A DNA stretch of 64,000 nt from Ostrinia nubilalis (taxonomy: Eukaryota; Arthropoda; Insecta; Lepidoptera; Crambidae): NCBI RefSeq assembly GCF_963855985.1, contig NC_087095.1, forward strand, positions 10,922,001 to 10,986,000, given 5' to 3'. Both the position numbers and the translations under genes were made by a program. The notes beneath the pieces are model-generated. The model was not told the DNA's origin, made no database searches, and saw only the letters and a list, made by a program, of their open reading frames with translations. Positions 39,301-54,300 of this stretch are shown piece after piece. Each line of letters opens with the position of its first letter. The first letter of the stretch is position 1.

Positions 39301-42300
39301 ATGGTTTATTAAGTGCGTATTGTTAATATGTCAATAAAGTTGAGTTTGGTATAAATGACGATTGCACATATACATATGTAAGTACATATACAAAGGTACT
39401 TATACCTATGTGCAATATGGGCAATGGGAAGAGTGACTGGGGCATAAAAGCAACTCACCGTGTGAACCTGCGCTCGCGACGGAGGCTCCGAATAGCCCGC
39501 GCCCGCACTCCCATAAATAACTCGGACTATTACATTATAAGATTTTCCACCTATCGCACGGATGTTTGTAAATAAGCTATATGCCGAAACAACTGCGTGT
39601 ACGCATTCCTTTTTGTTTATTACTCCTTTGTGTACTTTCACTAGCAGGGGTTACACTCTCGCTTCAGGAAAATGAACGGAAAATAGGTATCGAGCTTAAT
39701 TAAGCCCATTACAATGCTTGCAAAAAAAATTTAGGGCCTGTTTATACTTTATAATATTTTTAAATAGGTATGTGTACTTTTACAAACGATATTAAAACAT
39801 CTTCCTGTTAGGTAGTAAATATATTTTTTAATTCAATATTAATGTTAAAGTTGTAATATTGTAACAAAATAGTAGTAATTATTTTTATTCCCGCGCGTTA
39901 AGTTACTATGTAGCACATTTCTTAACTTTTTGAGTACAAGGACTAAATCCCACCTTTTGCGGTTGCGGCATCACATAGTGTGCATCTGCTTTGTATATCA
40001 TCAACAATATTTTGTATAGAAAACTGACAACACGGTTGGCCTCCAACTCCTATTCAAAATGGTTTGCCCGCAAATCGTCTATGTGGTAGCCGATCGTAAA
40101 CAAGCGAAGCGTTGCATGAATGCCTTCCCATATAAACAACAATGCCACTAAGAAAACCAATTATATGCTCATGAAATAACTTCGACAACAAACGTGCAAA
40201 CAATTTCGAATACAACCTACTGTAGGTATAACAACGATGTTTGACACAGTTATACAGCAATTTAGGAGTTTAGGAATGAACCTATCCGCGGTCGCCCTAT
40301 TTTCAGAGTTGTTTCAGTTTCATAGATTTTGCCCGTGTAAACTTCCTGTAAAGCGACTACCTCTTAATTCAATGAAATTTGATAGATTGTAATAGGAAAT
40401 GTTAAAATATTACAGTTATTACTCATTAATCATCATTTCATTAATTGTCATTTTCAGTTTCATGGATAATAGGTACCTACTATAAATTAAACTTCCTGTT
40501 GCGCGATTACTTGCCTATATTACCCGGATTAAGTATATCAGAATATTTTAAAATTTAATAACATTTTCACAATTATTACTAATGCTTCAATTGACGTGAT
40601 TTTATGTAAAAACCCCGTGATTAATTATTAAGTAGGTACTCGTTGATTAGGCTAATGAAGAATTTTCCATAAATTATATTTGGTTTAGTGCCTATTTACA
40701 TTTTGTGCCTAACCTGAAATATTTTATGACGTGTTTACAGTTTATGAAGTTTCATGAGTGGGTTACATAGTCTTTTACAGTTATTACTATTTTACGATCA
40801 CGCGGATAAATATGACGTTTATTAGTCAGTGTAGTGATCGCTAATACGCAAGAGTTACCAAAGCGTTTTACTTTCGAGAACACGCGTCTAACAAACTACT
40901 GTCTTCAAAATGTGCCATTACACGATGAAGTATAAACACGCGAATAACGTACAACTTTTCATAACTAAAACGGTACTTACATAAATGATTTATTCAGGTA
41001 TTGTTGTAAACGTACCATGCCGATGAATAATCGGATATTTTATAAAGTAAACAGTGCTGGCTCCCAACACAGCCGGCTGAGTTATTAAACACTGTGGACC
41101 GAAGACCAATCAACATTTGTTTCGTATGCGCAATAGAGTAATCGTCTGGAAATCAAATCGAATTAACATCATAGTAAAGTAGCTATTTCAGTTTCAGCTC
41201 TCTTTTGCGATGTTTAATTATAACGGTAGTTTTAAAGATGTTTGCTATATCTGTCAATTGAATCTACGACTGTATTTGAAACTACGTGCAACGTAACAAT
41301 GTAAATAAACATAAAATACACCTGTCATGCATCTATCACGCAATTAGGTCTCAAGCAAAGCATGATTCATAACTATAAAATATGTTAATATATCGATTTG
41401 ATGGCTAATAATAACTGACGATAACTCACATTCGCACGTCTCCGCGAATTGGCTCCACCCGACAACACAAGAATGCACTTTACCTTCCTCGCAGAGTCAA
41501 TCGGCAATTTTTTTCTGTTTACGGACAGTCCCGGCGATACACATGACACTCGACATGCAAAGATTAATTTCCGAGGTGGCACATTGTCACTATAATTTAT
41601 GATCGACCATTGTCTTTTTACGTGACGTCACCTCACCTCAGACTCCATCCGATTAAATTACAACTTGTCTTTTTCAAGTGAAATATCATTTGCTATCATC
41701 AGATTTCAAAATAAATGCGAAGCGATGATATATTTATTAACTGATCGATGCAATTTGGATTAAAAGATATAATGTTAAAAGAGATTGTTAACTTTTACGT
41801 AGTTTTAATCCAAGCAAATAAGAAATTATGGGGAAATTATACTGGAGAAAATTACATGAAAGTTTTAAAAGGAAATAACTGAAAACGTGCACCAACTAAT
41901 GTGTAGAGTATCTACAGTTAATTTGATTTTCCTTTACGACTTAAAAGATGTGTGTGAAAGCTTAGAGGTGGGTGAATGGGATGTTTTCATAGCGACCACA
42001 TCGCGGTCAGTTGCATGCTCCGCGGACATTGTGATACAAAACTGGTGACCACCGCGATCTCCTTGTGTTTCAGTGACCGCAGCCGGCAGGCCGGCACCCT
42101 CAGTCATCGACCTCGACACACCCTGCCCAGCACAAATTGTTGCACTCAAAAACATTTATAGCCGTTAAATCGTCGCTCAAACGGTCTATAAAGTAGATGT
42201 GATTGGTCATAAAACCCTTGATGCACTTTGTGAAATTGTAAATGAAATAACACCTCTTAAGAGAAAACCGTTTTAATCAAGCCAATTAGATTGAATAAGG

Positions 42301-45300
42301 AAGGAAAACTATTTTTCCTGAAATATGTAAAATGTTGCCAGTTTGTAACATTCTCAGTAGGCAGCGAGAAGGTTCAGCGTATTGCTCAACCGATGTGTGT
42401 CGACGCGGCGTGTTGAATAGTTATATTTAAGCGTTAAGTATGCATGTCTTTTAAAGGGTTGTCAGAGTAACAAAGGTCGGTCCGCCAGCACACCGCTGGG
42501 TGGAGCTAATAAACTATTTGAGCAGAGGCCTGGTGTTGACACTGGCATTTCACACCTGAACAATGCGCCTCGTTTGCATTAATGTAAATTAGGTTAGGCC
42601 GCTGCCGCCCACATTCAATTAGACGAACCCTAAAGTAGCGCATATGTGCATATGTAAACGCGGCTAATGACGTGTACCTATGAACTTCCACGTGTAATGA
42701 TCTTCGGAAGAAACATTGATGCAACCGCATACCGTGAATTGTTTCGACAACAGTTACGAGGCCGCCTACGGAAAGATCCCCGATCTCTGATCGGCCCGAG
42801 TGCACCGCGGCTCGCTAGTTGTGCACTTCATCATGCTGTTCAACATAAATCAGCATAAACACGTCGGATTAATCGCTGATGGATAAACTAGTACATGCTT
42901 TAATCCGACTAAAACCACACATCTGATAAAACATCTATAATTAATTTAATTTGCTGTAATTACTGTAAGAAATAAGCTTATCTACATCAGATATTATCCA
43001 ATATTACTATAAGTTGCATAAGTCAGGTTAGCACAGTTAGGTATTAGATCTCGATATTTTTTGCGGTGACCAGCAGATAGCAAAAGTGTAATGCAAAACA
43101 ACACATTGTCTGTGAGGAGGAATTATCTAACTATAAATAGCCTGGGGCAGAATCCGAGGCCCGCTGCGGTGTCAAAGACTGCGCGCTTGTTCTTCGTCCG
43201 TCAGCGCCCGCGCGCTCGCGTAAACAATACCGCGCGCGCACATTTACCAAACACTTCGCGTTTTTACGAAGCATTGCGTTCTACTACGAATTACAGTTTC
43301 ATATCCGAAAATTCTACTAATTCTAATGCCTCGGCTATAAATAACTAATCAAGTCGCATAAAGTCTAGCAATGCGAAAACCAAAAAAGACAATCGAAGGT
43401 GCCATTAACGTTTCCGAAAGTCACAAATCACACCACCAAAATGCGAGATCTATAACCGAAAAAAGATCTATGTTGGGAATGATTTTTTTTCTTGTGCAGA
43501 GGGCGAGTCGCACGCGCGGCTCGATTGTGGCTGTGTGGTCCACGCTAGCCACTTTGTAAATAGCGCGGTTTACCTTTTTCAACTTTTGTGTTTTGTTACC
43601 TTTTGTGCTGTTGTAGGGCCAATATTACCATAGCTATTTAGGCTCGTCCGATAAATAAATACGCCATTTATCATGATAACTGATGCACGTGAATGTCGCC
43701 CGTCACACCGTTCGATGGGGTGAAGATTTGATCTTGGGGCCAACCCATTGTTTCAGTTTGTTTATTAATTTCAATATTGGCAATCGTATCGAGACATGGT
43801 CACGGAGTTATTTGTTTTAATAAAATATGAATCTTTATAAATACAAGACTGAAAATTCTATGATAACAAGCTTAATGCTCAAAGTTTGAGAACCATGAGT
43901 TCCCGACAAAAGGGTCAGCAAAAAGAAAAGGCCACTTTTTCAAATACTCAAATCATTTTTGAGTTGAGGTTGCCGAGGGCGAGTTGAGTGCACTTATCTA
44001 ATTGGGTGCTAATTTGTCGACAAAAGGCCAAGTTTTACGAGTACAAGTTGCGGCGTGGCTGGACGGGACTCCTTGTTTGTACTAAACAAAAAAACGAGAG
44101 AAGAAAATAGTTTTATCTTCCATTTTGGAGTTTCCGGAATGCGATATGCATCAGAGCAAAATGCACCACAATAAATTCACTCAAACCGCAGGTTCTTTCA
44201 CAATATTTGTGTCGGTCATATTAAGGTGCGACAAAAAGGGCCGAAAGGGCGGCCCTCGGTGAATGAAGGGAAGGTAAATAAATATAAATAAAGGTGATGG
44301 CGGCGCAGGGGTGCGGGGAGGACGCCCCGCGGCGCCTGCGCACGCTGCCCTCAGCGACCTTCTGAGGAGCCTTGAAGGATGTGTTGAAACACTTTTGGTT
44401 TTATTCCGAACACTAACAATCCTTAACATTGTCAATAAAGAAAAACCAAAGCGAAAAATTCCCTTTTTGAATCTCAAAAACATATCAAGTGGTATATCGA
44501 TGTTTTCAGGCAACACGACCCAAACGAGGGCCGTCGTAAAACCCGTTTTGGCGTTTAATTGTAAAAATGCAATTACATGCTCATTGTTCCTCGTATCGGT
44601 TTGTCACACGTCATTAAACGAGACCAACGAGATCGTAAATGTTCGTACGAGCATGCGTCCGCGCCGGGAGTGGAACCGTGTTCAGGACCAATTACGGACG
44701 TGGGCCTTGCGAGGTGCACTTTTATTGGGTGCAACTTTTAAGTGCCGATCGGCACGACGAGGCGGTACTGCCTGATTTTAAAGCCACTTAAGTCTGATAC
44801 AAGTGATCTTTGAAAAGAAATTATGCATATATTTCATCGACAATCGCATTCTTGAGAGTCACTCACGGCATGTAAATTGCAATCGTTGCATTCTATTTTG
44901 GTATTCATTTATTAAAAATTAAGCTCTCTGATTGCGGAAGAGAATCAAAGAACCGCTTTATCTTACACTGTTTACATGCACATACCTAATCTAAAACGGA
45001 ATGCGAGCTTGTTAACACGTATAAAAATAAACCTATTTTAAGGCCATCTCGATACACCGCTTATGAAACGGTCCCTAAATCTGTAAATCATTCGTTTAGC
45101 TGGGTGAATCACCTTTATTACATATATCAAAGGGAACAGATCATAACATATTGCGAAAGCAAGGAAGAGAGCGCTTACCATTTGAAAGCGATAAATTACT
45201 AATAGCCATCGATAACACACCGACGGATAACGCTTTGAACCACATAAACAGAATGTGCTTGTGCACCTTTCTGTACGATCGATGTAGGACTTGCTGAACA

Positions 45301-48300
45301 GAATCAGATGGTCTAGATAACAGACGCGATCGGAAGCTCGATGCGATCAAAGCAACTTTGAATAGGTTGAGCTGTTTATGTATTTAGAAAGTAAATAAAC
45401 CTCATAGGATGCGTATTGCTTAACGTTCTCGTGAAGAAATGTTATTTTGTCCTGCATTTTCAAAATTCAAGCTTTTGAGAATGGGGTTTCTTTAGTAAAA
45501 AACTGTAAGTAATAAAATCTGTAATGTCCTAGATTTAGTAGTTTTCGCTGTGTGTAGGTTATAACAAACAATTTTATGGCTGAGTTAGTATTGTAACTGT
45601 GTACTGTACCTGCTCTGCTCAAGTACCTACAAATACATCAAAATGATTTAAGAGTAGAATAATCACCCACTTGCAAACCACCTACGTCAATTAAACACCA
45701 CCTTCTAGTTGTCAGTGTTAATTAACTTATATGTTACGAGATACGTGTTTGCGCAGCGACAAAACTGCTATGAGAGTGTTACAAAGTATTTAAACCACGT
45801 AACATAAACATATGAGGCATTTTATCAAAGGCAGTTTTATTTAAATAACATTTTATAATACAACGGTGATAATAAGATCTAAGAAAAAGTTTGTTTTTCC
45901 GTTTATCCCGTAATCTTGTGTGTTCTCGGGTTTGCCTGCGTGGCCCGTGCCGTAGCATTGACTGAGGTTTGACAGATAAGACGAAGATAAACCTACAAGT
46001 AAGGTCAGTAAAACTAACCACAAAAAATATATTAGCAACAATCTAGAAATAGCTGCCTCATAATAATACAAAGTTGTAAGTTAATAAATGTTTAAACTAC
46101 AAAACAATACATAAAAAATCTATTTTTTTACAATATGTACTCGTATATTATTCATTAGTTAGTGGAAGTTCTTTAGCTTAATTTCAAATAAAGTATAATA
46201 AATTTTAATAGCGTCTTTCGTTGCTATCCATACCACGAAGCGCGGCAAATATTAGCTCGAGTAATTAAAACAAACGCGTCTCGCAGGCTGCGCGCGCAAA
46301 CAGAGAATACCGCTTTTTGCAACTTGTTCCTTGTCAAACCATCTCTCGTCTAACTCGATAATTTTATGGAATTGTCATGAGCAATGATATTTTTTTCATC
46401 TATTTCCCAGTTATAATGCTATGAATGAAAATTCATTGGTGGCTAGTGCTACAGTTACTTACTACGGCGTTACGAATGACTACGAAACTAATATAATCGA
46501 TTAATATAAAATATTCATTTTTATTTATCCACACATTATAAATATCTACTCTTTTCTTTTTAACTTTGATTTTTTTATTGGTTCCAATAACTAAAGAGAT
46601 GAAAAATACTGATGTGACATTTAAAAATAGCGTTCATAGTTCACTAGACAAACAAAACTTGAAAAATAGCAAGATAACTTATCTAGGTATGTAGAAAAGT
46701 TGTTAAATGTCTAATTTAAAAGATAGATTGCCATCGGATTGCGGTAGATAGGAATCTATCATGCAATGCTAATAAACATGTCAACTTGAATGAAATGTTT
46801 CATAAAATTAAGTGCATTTGATGTTGTGAAACATCTCATTTACAATTTAATACGTAACCTATACCAAATTGTATGTAAGTCTAAACATTTCCAATAAGTA
46901 TATTTATCTGTAAATGTAGGTACTCTATGCATATGATAATAATTATTTTGTTTACTTATAATCGCTAATCCAAAACGCCTTGTCTTGAACCCGTTAAGAT
47001 ATGAACGACGTCGTCGATTATATGATCAAATAGAGGTTCAGAATCAATAGAGGAGAGATTGATGGATAGTAGTAAGTACTTCTAATATACATACATATAG
47101 TTTAAGTTGACAGTTGTATGAGCTTGCGGTGTGTGGCAAACGTTAAATCAACGATTCACCTGTCACCTAATGAAGAGCTGCTGCCCTCAATATACAAATG
47201 TAAGGATAAAGTTAAATAACAGTGATATTGCTTAATATTCTACAATTCTATTAAAACCTGCACTATAAATTCACAAATTGATATTACGAACATGTCTTGA
47301 TAATATAAGCCCTTACTTAAAGGGAATCGCGGAAATATCCAAGTACATTTTCGCCACATAACCAACTTATTAAAATCATAATCCTATCCAAGATACTGGA
47401 AAAGGTTAGCCTACTGACAGTGCACTTAAGATATCATGAAATCTAAGGAGTCCTGTGAATAAATGTAAAACTAAAAATCCAACTTTACTACGAATAGATA
47501 TACCTACTTGTCGTTGCTTGAAAGTGGAACAACCGATCAATTTTACTGCTCACCAATAAGAAATTTGAAAAGATTAGGTTGTACCTAAAACCCAGTGCTA
47601 AGAAACTTCTGTGAATAGCCGAAGTATTCGAAAAGTGACTAAAAGCAAACTCAAATACTGATACTTAGGTAGGTAGGCCGGCTGTTAAGGAAAATTTTGG
47701 TTCGAAAGACCGAGAACTCAAGCGTACCTACTTACTTATTCTAAAAATCTTAGTAAAGTCTCGTTCCGCATTTCGCAATACTTAGCATTTTCACATGAAT
47801 CAATGCACTCTTGCAACAGACTGTTTGAACAGCCGCCACACATGCCTACTACACTTAGTATTCGCGGGAAACCGAAGATTCCTGGGAGATATTAACACAC
47901 TTGTGTTTACATATATCATCGCTGTTTACGTTGCTGAAGAGATGCAAATCGTTAATTCATCGCCACCTTAGAAGCGACTTTATAAAATATACTGCAAACA
48001 GTGGAGGTTCAAAGACCTGGCTCTAGAAGGCCTATTAGCCTGACTTTCCGCTTTTTTCCAACCGCACAGTATTCCGACCTCTCGCTCATCTGGCTAAGGG
48101 CCGTAAGAGACTACCGATTTTCGCTTCAGTTCAGAATATACTCTGGAATTTAAGTGGATTTAGAAATATGTTAGCGATATTTGAACAACCGTCTCCGCAC
48201 TTATTTGTAGAAATATAAGCTTCCTCATAAATCTAGACATCTTCGAGATTTTAGATGTTACTTTTATTCGCAATAATTGCACAAAGTTACAAGAATATTT

Positions 48301-51300
48301 AGTTCGGATTGATTAGTCAGTGAAGTTATTGACTTCAATAATGACTTCCACTATTATTTTGGCGCAAAATAACCCTTATTGCTACAACATAAGATTCTTG
48401 GTGTGCCGGTGTCCGGGCATTTAACTAGCACTTAAAAATAAAGTAATAATTCAGATGATGCCGACGCTTAAACGATAATCGACTGTCGGATGTTTACAGG
48501 TTAGGAATGTTAACTGAATATTTGAATTCTGTTCAACCATTTTGAAATAAAAATACCTGTGACTAATAAATTTTTAAGCCAGCGCCACATGATACAATGT
48601 TTGTAAATCCAGTGCGGCGCGTTGCGAAAGCTATCCTTCGCAAACGCAATCGTAAAAAATCGAGCTTTCAACGCCACGCGCGCGTCGTGTGACCGCAACC
48701 TAAGCTTTGCATTTTCTAATTTTTTAATCAGTAGTAAAATACCAGCTAAAAAACCAGTTTTTCGAACGATGGTTAGTTTGATTTTCTGTACATTTTATTA
48801 TTTACTACATATTACTATTAGCTAATAATTTTGTTAACAATTTTCTTTCATTATCAAAAAACAAAATAATGTAGGTAACTATTTTTAAATCTAAAAGCGC
48901 AATAGGTTATTTTTATGCTTTACAAGTTTTATAATACCAGTTAGTATCAAGCGCACAATGTTTGATTCGGCCGTTAAGAAGTCTTTATAACATTTTACAG
49001 CGCTGTAAACGCACCGTAGAATTTTAGGATTAATTTGATTATGGTCAATTATTCACAAAGCGATCGGGGCTCATTCCGTTTTTTATCCTGCGCTAATAAG
49101 CCGAAAAGCGTCTAATTTGGGTGGCGGTGTCTTTTGCTGCTAACAAATTAAACCACTTTAGCGTATCTGTTAATGAAATAAAATCAATATTAACAATCTA
49201 TAATTAAGTGACTTTAAAACGATTTGGTCTTATAAAAGTTTTGTTTGCTTTTCGTTACTGTTTATCTAATAGGCGTAGAGTAGGAATATTCTAGACAGTT
49301 TCCGTCAACCGAAAAACGTTAACGCGAGCTAATCTTGGGATTACAATGGGGTTTAAAAAGTAGATAACAAAAGTTGGCGCGGCGACTGGGATTGCTCGCT
49401 ATCTGCGCGCGCGCCGCAGTAAAAGCTCATTGTAACCCGAGCCTCAAATACGAAATTGAATAATGCTGACCTATCCCGCGACCGCCTTGCCCATAAATCA
49501 CCGAGATATTTATGTCCCTCACCCCCCGCGGCCCGCGCACCCCCGCCCGCGCCCGGGCCTTATTCGCGTCCAGGGATATAAAATATTAAATAAAAACATA
49601 CATAAAATGGTAAGTAATTCCGATTGGAATCGGAGGAGCGCAACTCGATGCGGTCGCGCGTCTATTCTGCGGTTTGCCGGTTTGCGCGGCCGGCTCAATG
49701 GATGACGGCCTTTTCAAAATAACTGATCCTTTACTCACAAAAACTAGTGTAGTAACAGACGCAGTATGGCTAACATGCATCTTTGACGTACATTTAAATT
49801 AGACATGATAATCACAAGTTAATATTGGCAATGTAAACAATTTGTGCTAAGTATGCACCTACCTACTATTTTAGATTTGCCATTTATAAACAAAGGCGTT
49901 TCTTTAATATAAAGAATTAAATTTACTTATATGAACATTAACTTTTAAGAAATAGCGAAACATTATTATTTTGTGGCACAGATCAGTTCTCAGCTATTAC
50001 TTAAATATTCCCAAATACAAGTCAATCAGAACAAATAAATCCCAAACTGTCACCAAGCAAGTTATGCAACGCACAGAACAGCCATAGGAAAGAGCATAAC
50101 ACATTTATCTCTGATGCATCTTGGCTTGTAACGTACCGCTTCCCGTACGCATTAACTTTACTTATATTCCCTCTTATTTATGAGAAATAAATAATACTAT
50201 TAGACGGAGATACCGATTCCTGATAAAAAGTGGGACCGAGTTAAAATGGGAGGCACGGCGGAGAGGCAGAAAGAAAGTAATGGAGGCGCATCGAACCGGT
50301 TTGAAGATTTTTACGAATGCAAGGCTGCTCGGTTCGACCGGGCTATGTGCTGCGCCCGGAGCCACACATAACATATAACCATCGGCGGATTCGCGCCGGC
50401 CTTTCTTCCACGCACACACCTGCATCATCGCCCGTACGGCCCATCTTATACCGATTATTATCTCCATATAACTGGATTCCACGTAAAGGTACATTAGGCT
50501 ATTAAAATATTTGCTGTGCAAATCCGTTCGTACTTATTATTCGAGTCATTATTTGCAAATGAGTGGGTAAACAATAGCATCCTTTGAACGAGCGACCACT
50601 ATTTCAGTTCTCGGGTTGACGGAGATTGAAATATGGTTGTGATGACGTCCAGCCCGGGGCTTGGACTCGCTCTAGTTGGTGGAGCGTAAACACCTTGTCT
50701 CGGCCGCTAAATCGAATTCACTCCGCCAAACAATCTATTGACATTGCATTAACCTGTAACCGAAAATAGCGACGCTGATAAACATGTCCCATGAATTCGG
50801 AGCTGTTCCAGAATTTGACTTGAAGAAACAATTGCGGGCTGTTACAGTTGATGTTTATCTTCAATAGAATATAGATACTTAGAGTTATTATGGAAAAATA
50901 AGCTTACCGCCTTTTCCTATGCAAACATCACAAACAAGCTACATAATACTTATAAAAAAAATCTACAAAATGTCTGCCCGTCTGTTGTAATATTGCATCA
51001 AATTAACTTTATGTAACACACCTGAAAATTCCTACACTACGCTTATATTTTCTTAAACACCAAAATCCCAGACTGTCTCTATTTTAATTGGCGAAAAAAA
51101 ATCCGCATAACCGAAACAGCAAAAACACAGGCCAACAGTAACCCGAGACTCACTGTCGTTCACAATTTTTATTGGCACACTTTGTGACATGAGGAAAAAC
51201 ATTTTCATCTGAATGGTATATTGCAAATTACACAATTGCCTTAGTGCGAGGCGTTCTCAAACAAATTGCTACAGTCTTAGATGTCGTTTCGATGTACAAA

Positions 51301-54300
51301 GAGTTATAAATCAGCAGGGGACGTGTACCATCAAACGGTCAGAGTATAAACTTAAGTATTATACGGGATTTTGTCTAGGAATATAGTTTTGAACTGCAAA
51401 TAGCATTAAACATTAACAGCTAAAGCGTGTATCTGTTTGTAGTAGCTATTTCAGGAATTACTGCAGTTCGACTGGAAATTAAAAGCTCTCTTTGCCAAAA
51501 ATAACAGTTTTCAACACCTAAAAATCTTCATCAATAGAAAAAAAATGATAATAATCAAGATAAAGAAAGTTAGAAAATATGATATCTATATTTATATATA
51601 TAAAAGAAAGTCGTGTTAGTTACTCCACTTATAACTCAAGAACGGCTGAACCGATTTAGCTGAAAATTGTCAGGGAGGTAGTTTAGAGCCAGGAGAAGGA
51701 CATAGGATACTTTTTATCCCGTTCGAAATAAAAAAAAAGTCTGCTTATTTATTGCCATTAAGGCGGAACAAAGTTCGCCGGGTTAGCTAGTTTTTCAATA
51801 TAAGAAACTACCAGTTACTTTTTATTAATGGAGGAAAATTCATACATAGTTCCACCATACCTCTTAGAGAAATTAATATTAGTAGTAGCAACATGACCTA
51901 CATAGCCAAGGAAATAGAGTGACCGACAAAGGCGATGTTTGTCAGTTTGTTTGTCAACAGGCGGCCATGTTTGATTAACCATTAGAGCCGCTCGCGCAAT
52001 ATTTTCCTATGTGTTTTGCTGAAATATTATCCGATTCTGAAGGTTGCCAAACGTTTTAGCAGAGCAGAGCAGAACATCATTACTATAATTACATCCGAAG
52101 TTGCTAATTTTTATTTATTGCTTACTAAAAAATCAGGGTTATTTTGCTAAAAACATGGTAATTTGTTGTCAAACAAACTCCAAAGTATTACCTAAAGATA
52201 GGCAGAAGTAGTATAATTTGCTAGACACGCTGGACACTGACCTGCCATATCATTGCGTCACACAGGTATCACATGTGAAAATATGATTGCATGACTCATC
52301 ATCACATTTAAGTACTTCATAATAGCTATTGTATCGTTCCACTTTGCAGTCATAATTGACTTCAGATTTCATTAGTCACTGACAACTGAAGACTGCTTCT
52401 ATAGTGACTTTATACATGTCTTTATTGCTGTTAACTACAATAAAACATATAACAAGTACAGCACTTAATAACATATTTACTTGCAGCATATTCACTCCAA
52501 GCGGTACCTTTGACGCGAGGATGGGCAAACATAGTTTAAATATCTACTAATCTACATAAGTATATGTCGTGCGAGGCTTACTCATGTAAACTCACTATTA
52601 AATGTGATAATAAGCAGGCAGGCACATTATTCATCTATGACTGACTGAATACACAATAGTTACTTAGATTAACTTAAGCATACATTACCTTAAGCTATTT
52701 TGGACAGTCCAATGCTTTATTTATTTTATTAATAACTTATTACCGTTCTTTATTTTTCAAGCAAAAAATCTAAATGTAAGTAAATTATTAGTACCTATTA
52801 TAAATTACCTATACAAAACAAAAAGACGTTTATAAAATAAAGATTCATTGCAACTTGTTCAGTAGGTAGCAGAATGATCAAATAAAATTGCATCATTTTA
52901 TTATGGTGAGTAGTAAAAGTGATTAACACGCTACCACATGGTAATTCATTAGATGAGGAATAGCTCATTGTGGTTTTTACTACATGATGATAAATTCAGG
53001 TATTTATATGTTTCTATTTAGAAATACATTTTACCTAAGGTACATTGCTATCATAAATTAATAACTTAACTAAATTTTATTCTACAATGCACAATGATGA
53101 TTTTAAACACTTGAAGTAGTGAAATAATACCTAAAAGCTAAAAAAGCTCCTACAAAGTTGTGTCTTGACTTTGTGAAAAAAAAAACACTCTTAAGTGCTA
53201 TTTTATAAAAATAGAAGAAAAAAATAAACTTGAACCTTTTTGAACCTATGTAACAAACAAAAGATGTAAATATAAAAATGGCTGACTACTAAATTATAAA
53301 GAAGCTTAATAAAAAACTAATTATAAACAGGTTTATTAATGAGGCAATCTAAGCAAATCTTTACCTACCAATCTACGAGCAAAATTAAGTAATTTTGAAT
53401 GAATGATCATACCTACACGATTTAAATACATAACACAACTAAAGAAAGTTTGTTAGGGAATATAAATGTGTTTTTAACAGCTGTTAATGTGCGAAAAACT
53501 GCCTTTTACGAATGGTGGGCCATTCAATGTAACAGAATTGCCACTAAACACGGTGACATGTCGTTTGCTTGGTTTAACGCTTACACCTACTTGTTGTCGT
53601 TAACTAATAAGGGATGGGAAACAAATAAACTTGTACTATATGTGTGAAAAAGATTGAGAGGCTTTTTGAACTTTCAATTATTATTTTTTTCATAAAAGTT
53701 TCAGAGTAGTTACGGTATGTTAAACAGTAATTTACATCTAATGTAACTGATAAAAAGACAAACAACAATAATTCCTAAGCTGAACTACTCAAAAATACTA
53801 AATGACATTTGTGCGTGAATAATTTGTAAACTACCCTCGCATGCGTTTGCACAGTGAAACAATGAGTTTTTTATTTGTTTTAGTGAAATGTTTACAATCT
53901 GATTACGTTAATTGATGAATGAAATTTTTTATGAAACAGTAAATGAAAAAAAACTTTTTTAAAATTGCGCACGGAAGACACAACAAAGTATTTCGGACAA
54001 AAAATTCCCGTAAGTTATCTCGAAGCTTTACAAAGCGTCATGAACGACAACGCATGACGGAGAATGCCTTCGACACCAACTTTTATGACGGCCATATATT
54101 TACCCAAACTGGCATCAATATTGAAAAGAAATCATCATTCATCCATTAGTCACAGAGCCAAAATATTTGTTGACAAAGCCTGCATAATTGTAATGCTACA
54201 ATCGAAAACACTCGCTACGAAGCTACCGTAACGCCCGCAATTTGTTCCCATTGTTCCACGGGCGTAATGTTTACATCGCCGATTGTCCCTACCCGCGCAC

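Noticed and set aside
41623..41630. CRE-like TGACGTCA in intron 1 (another at 1894-1901)
   Set aside because: Single 8-mers are expected by chance in 64 kb; nothing nearby supports function.
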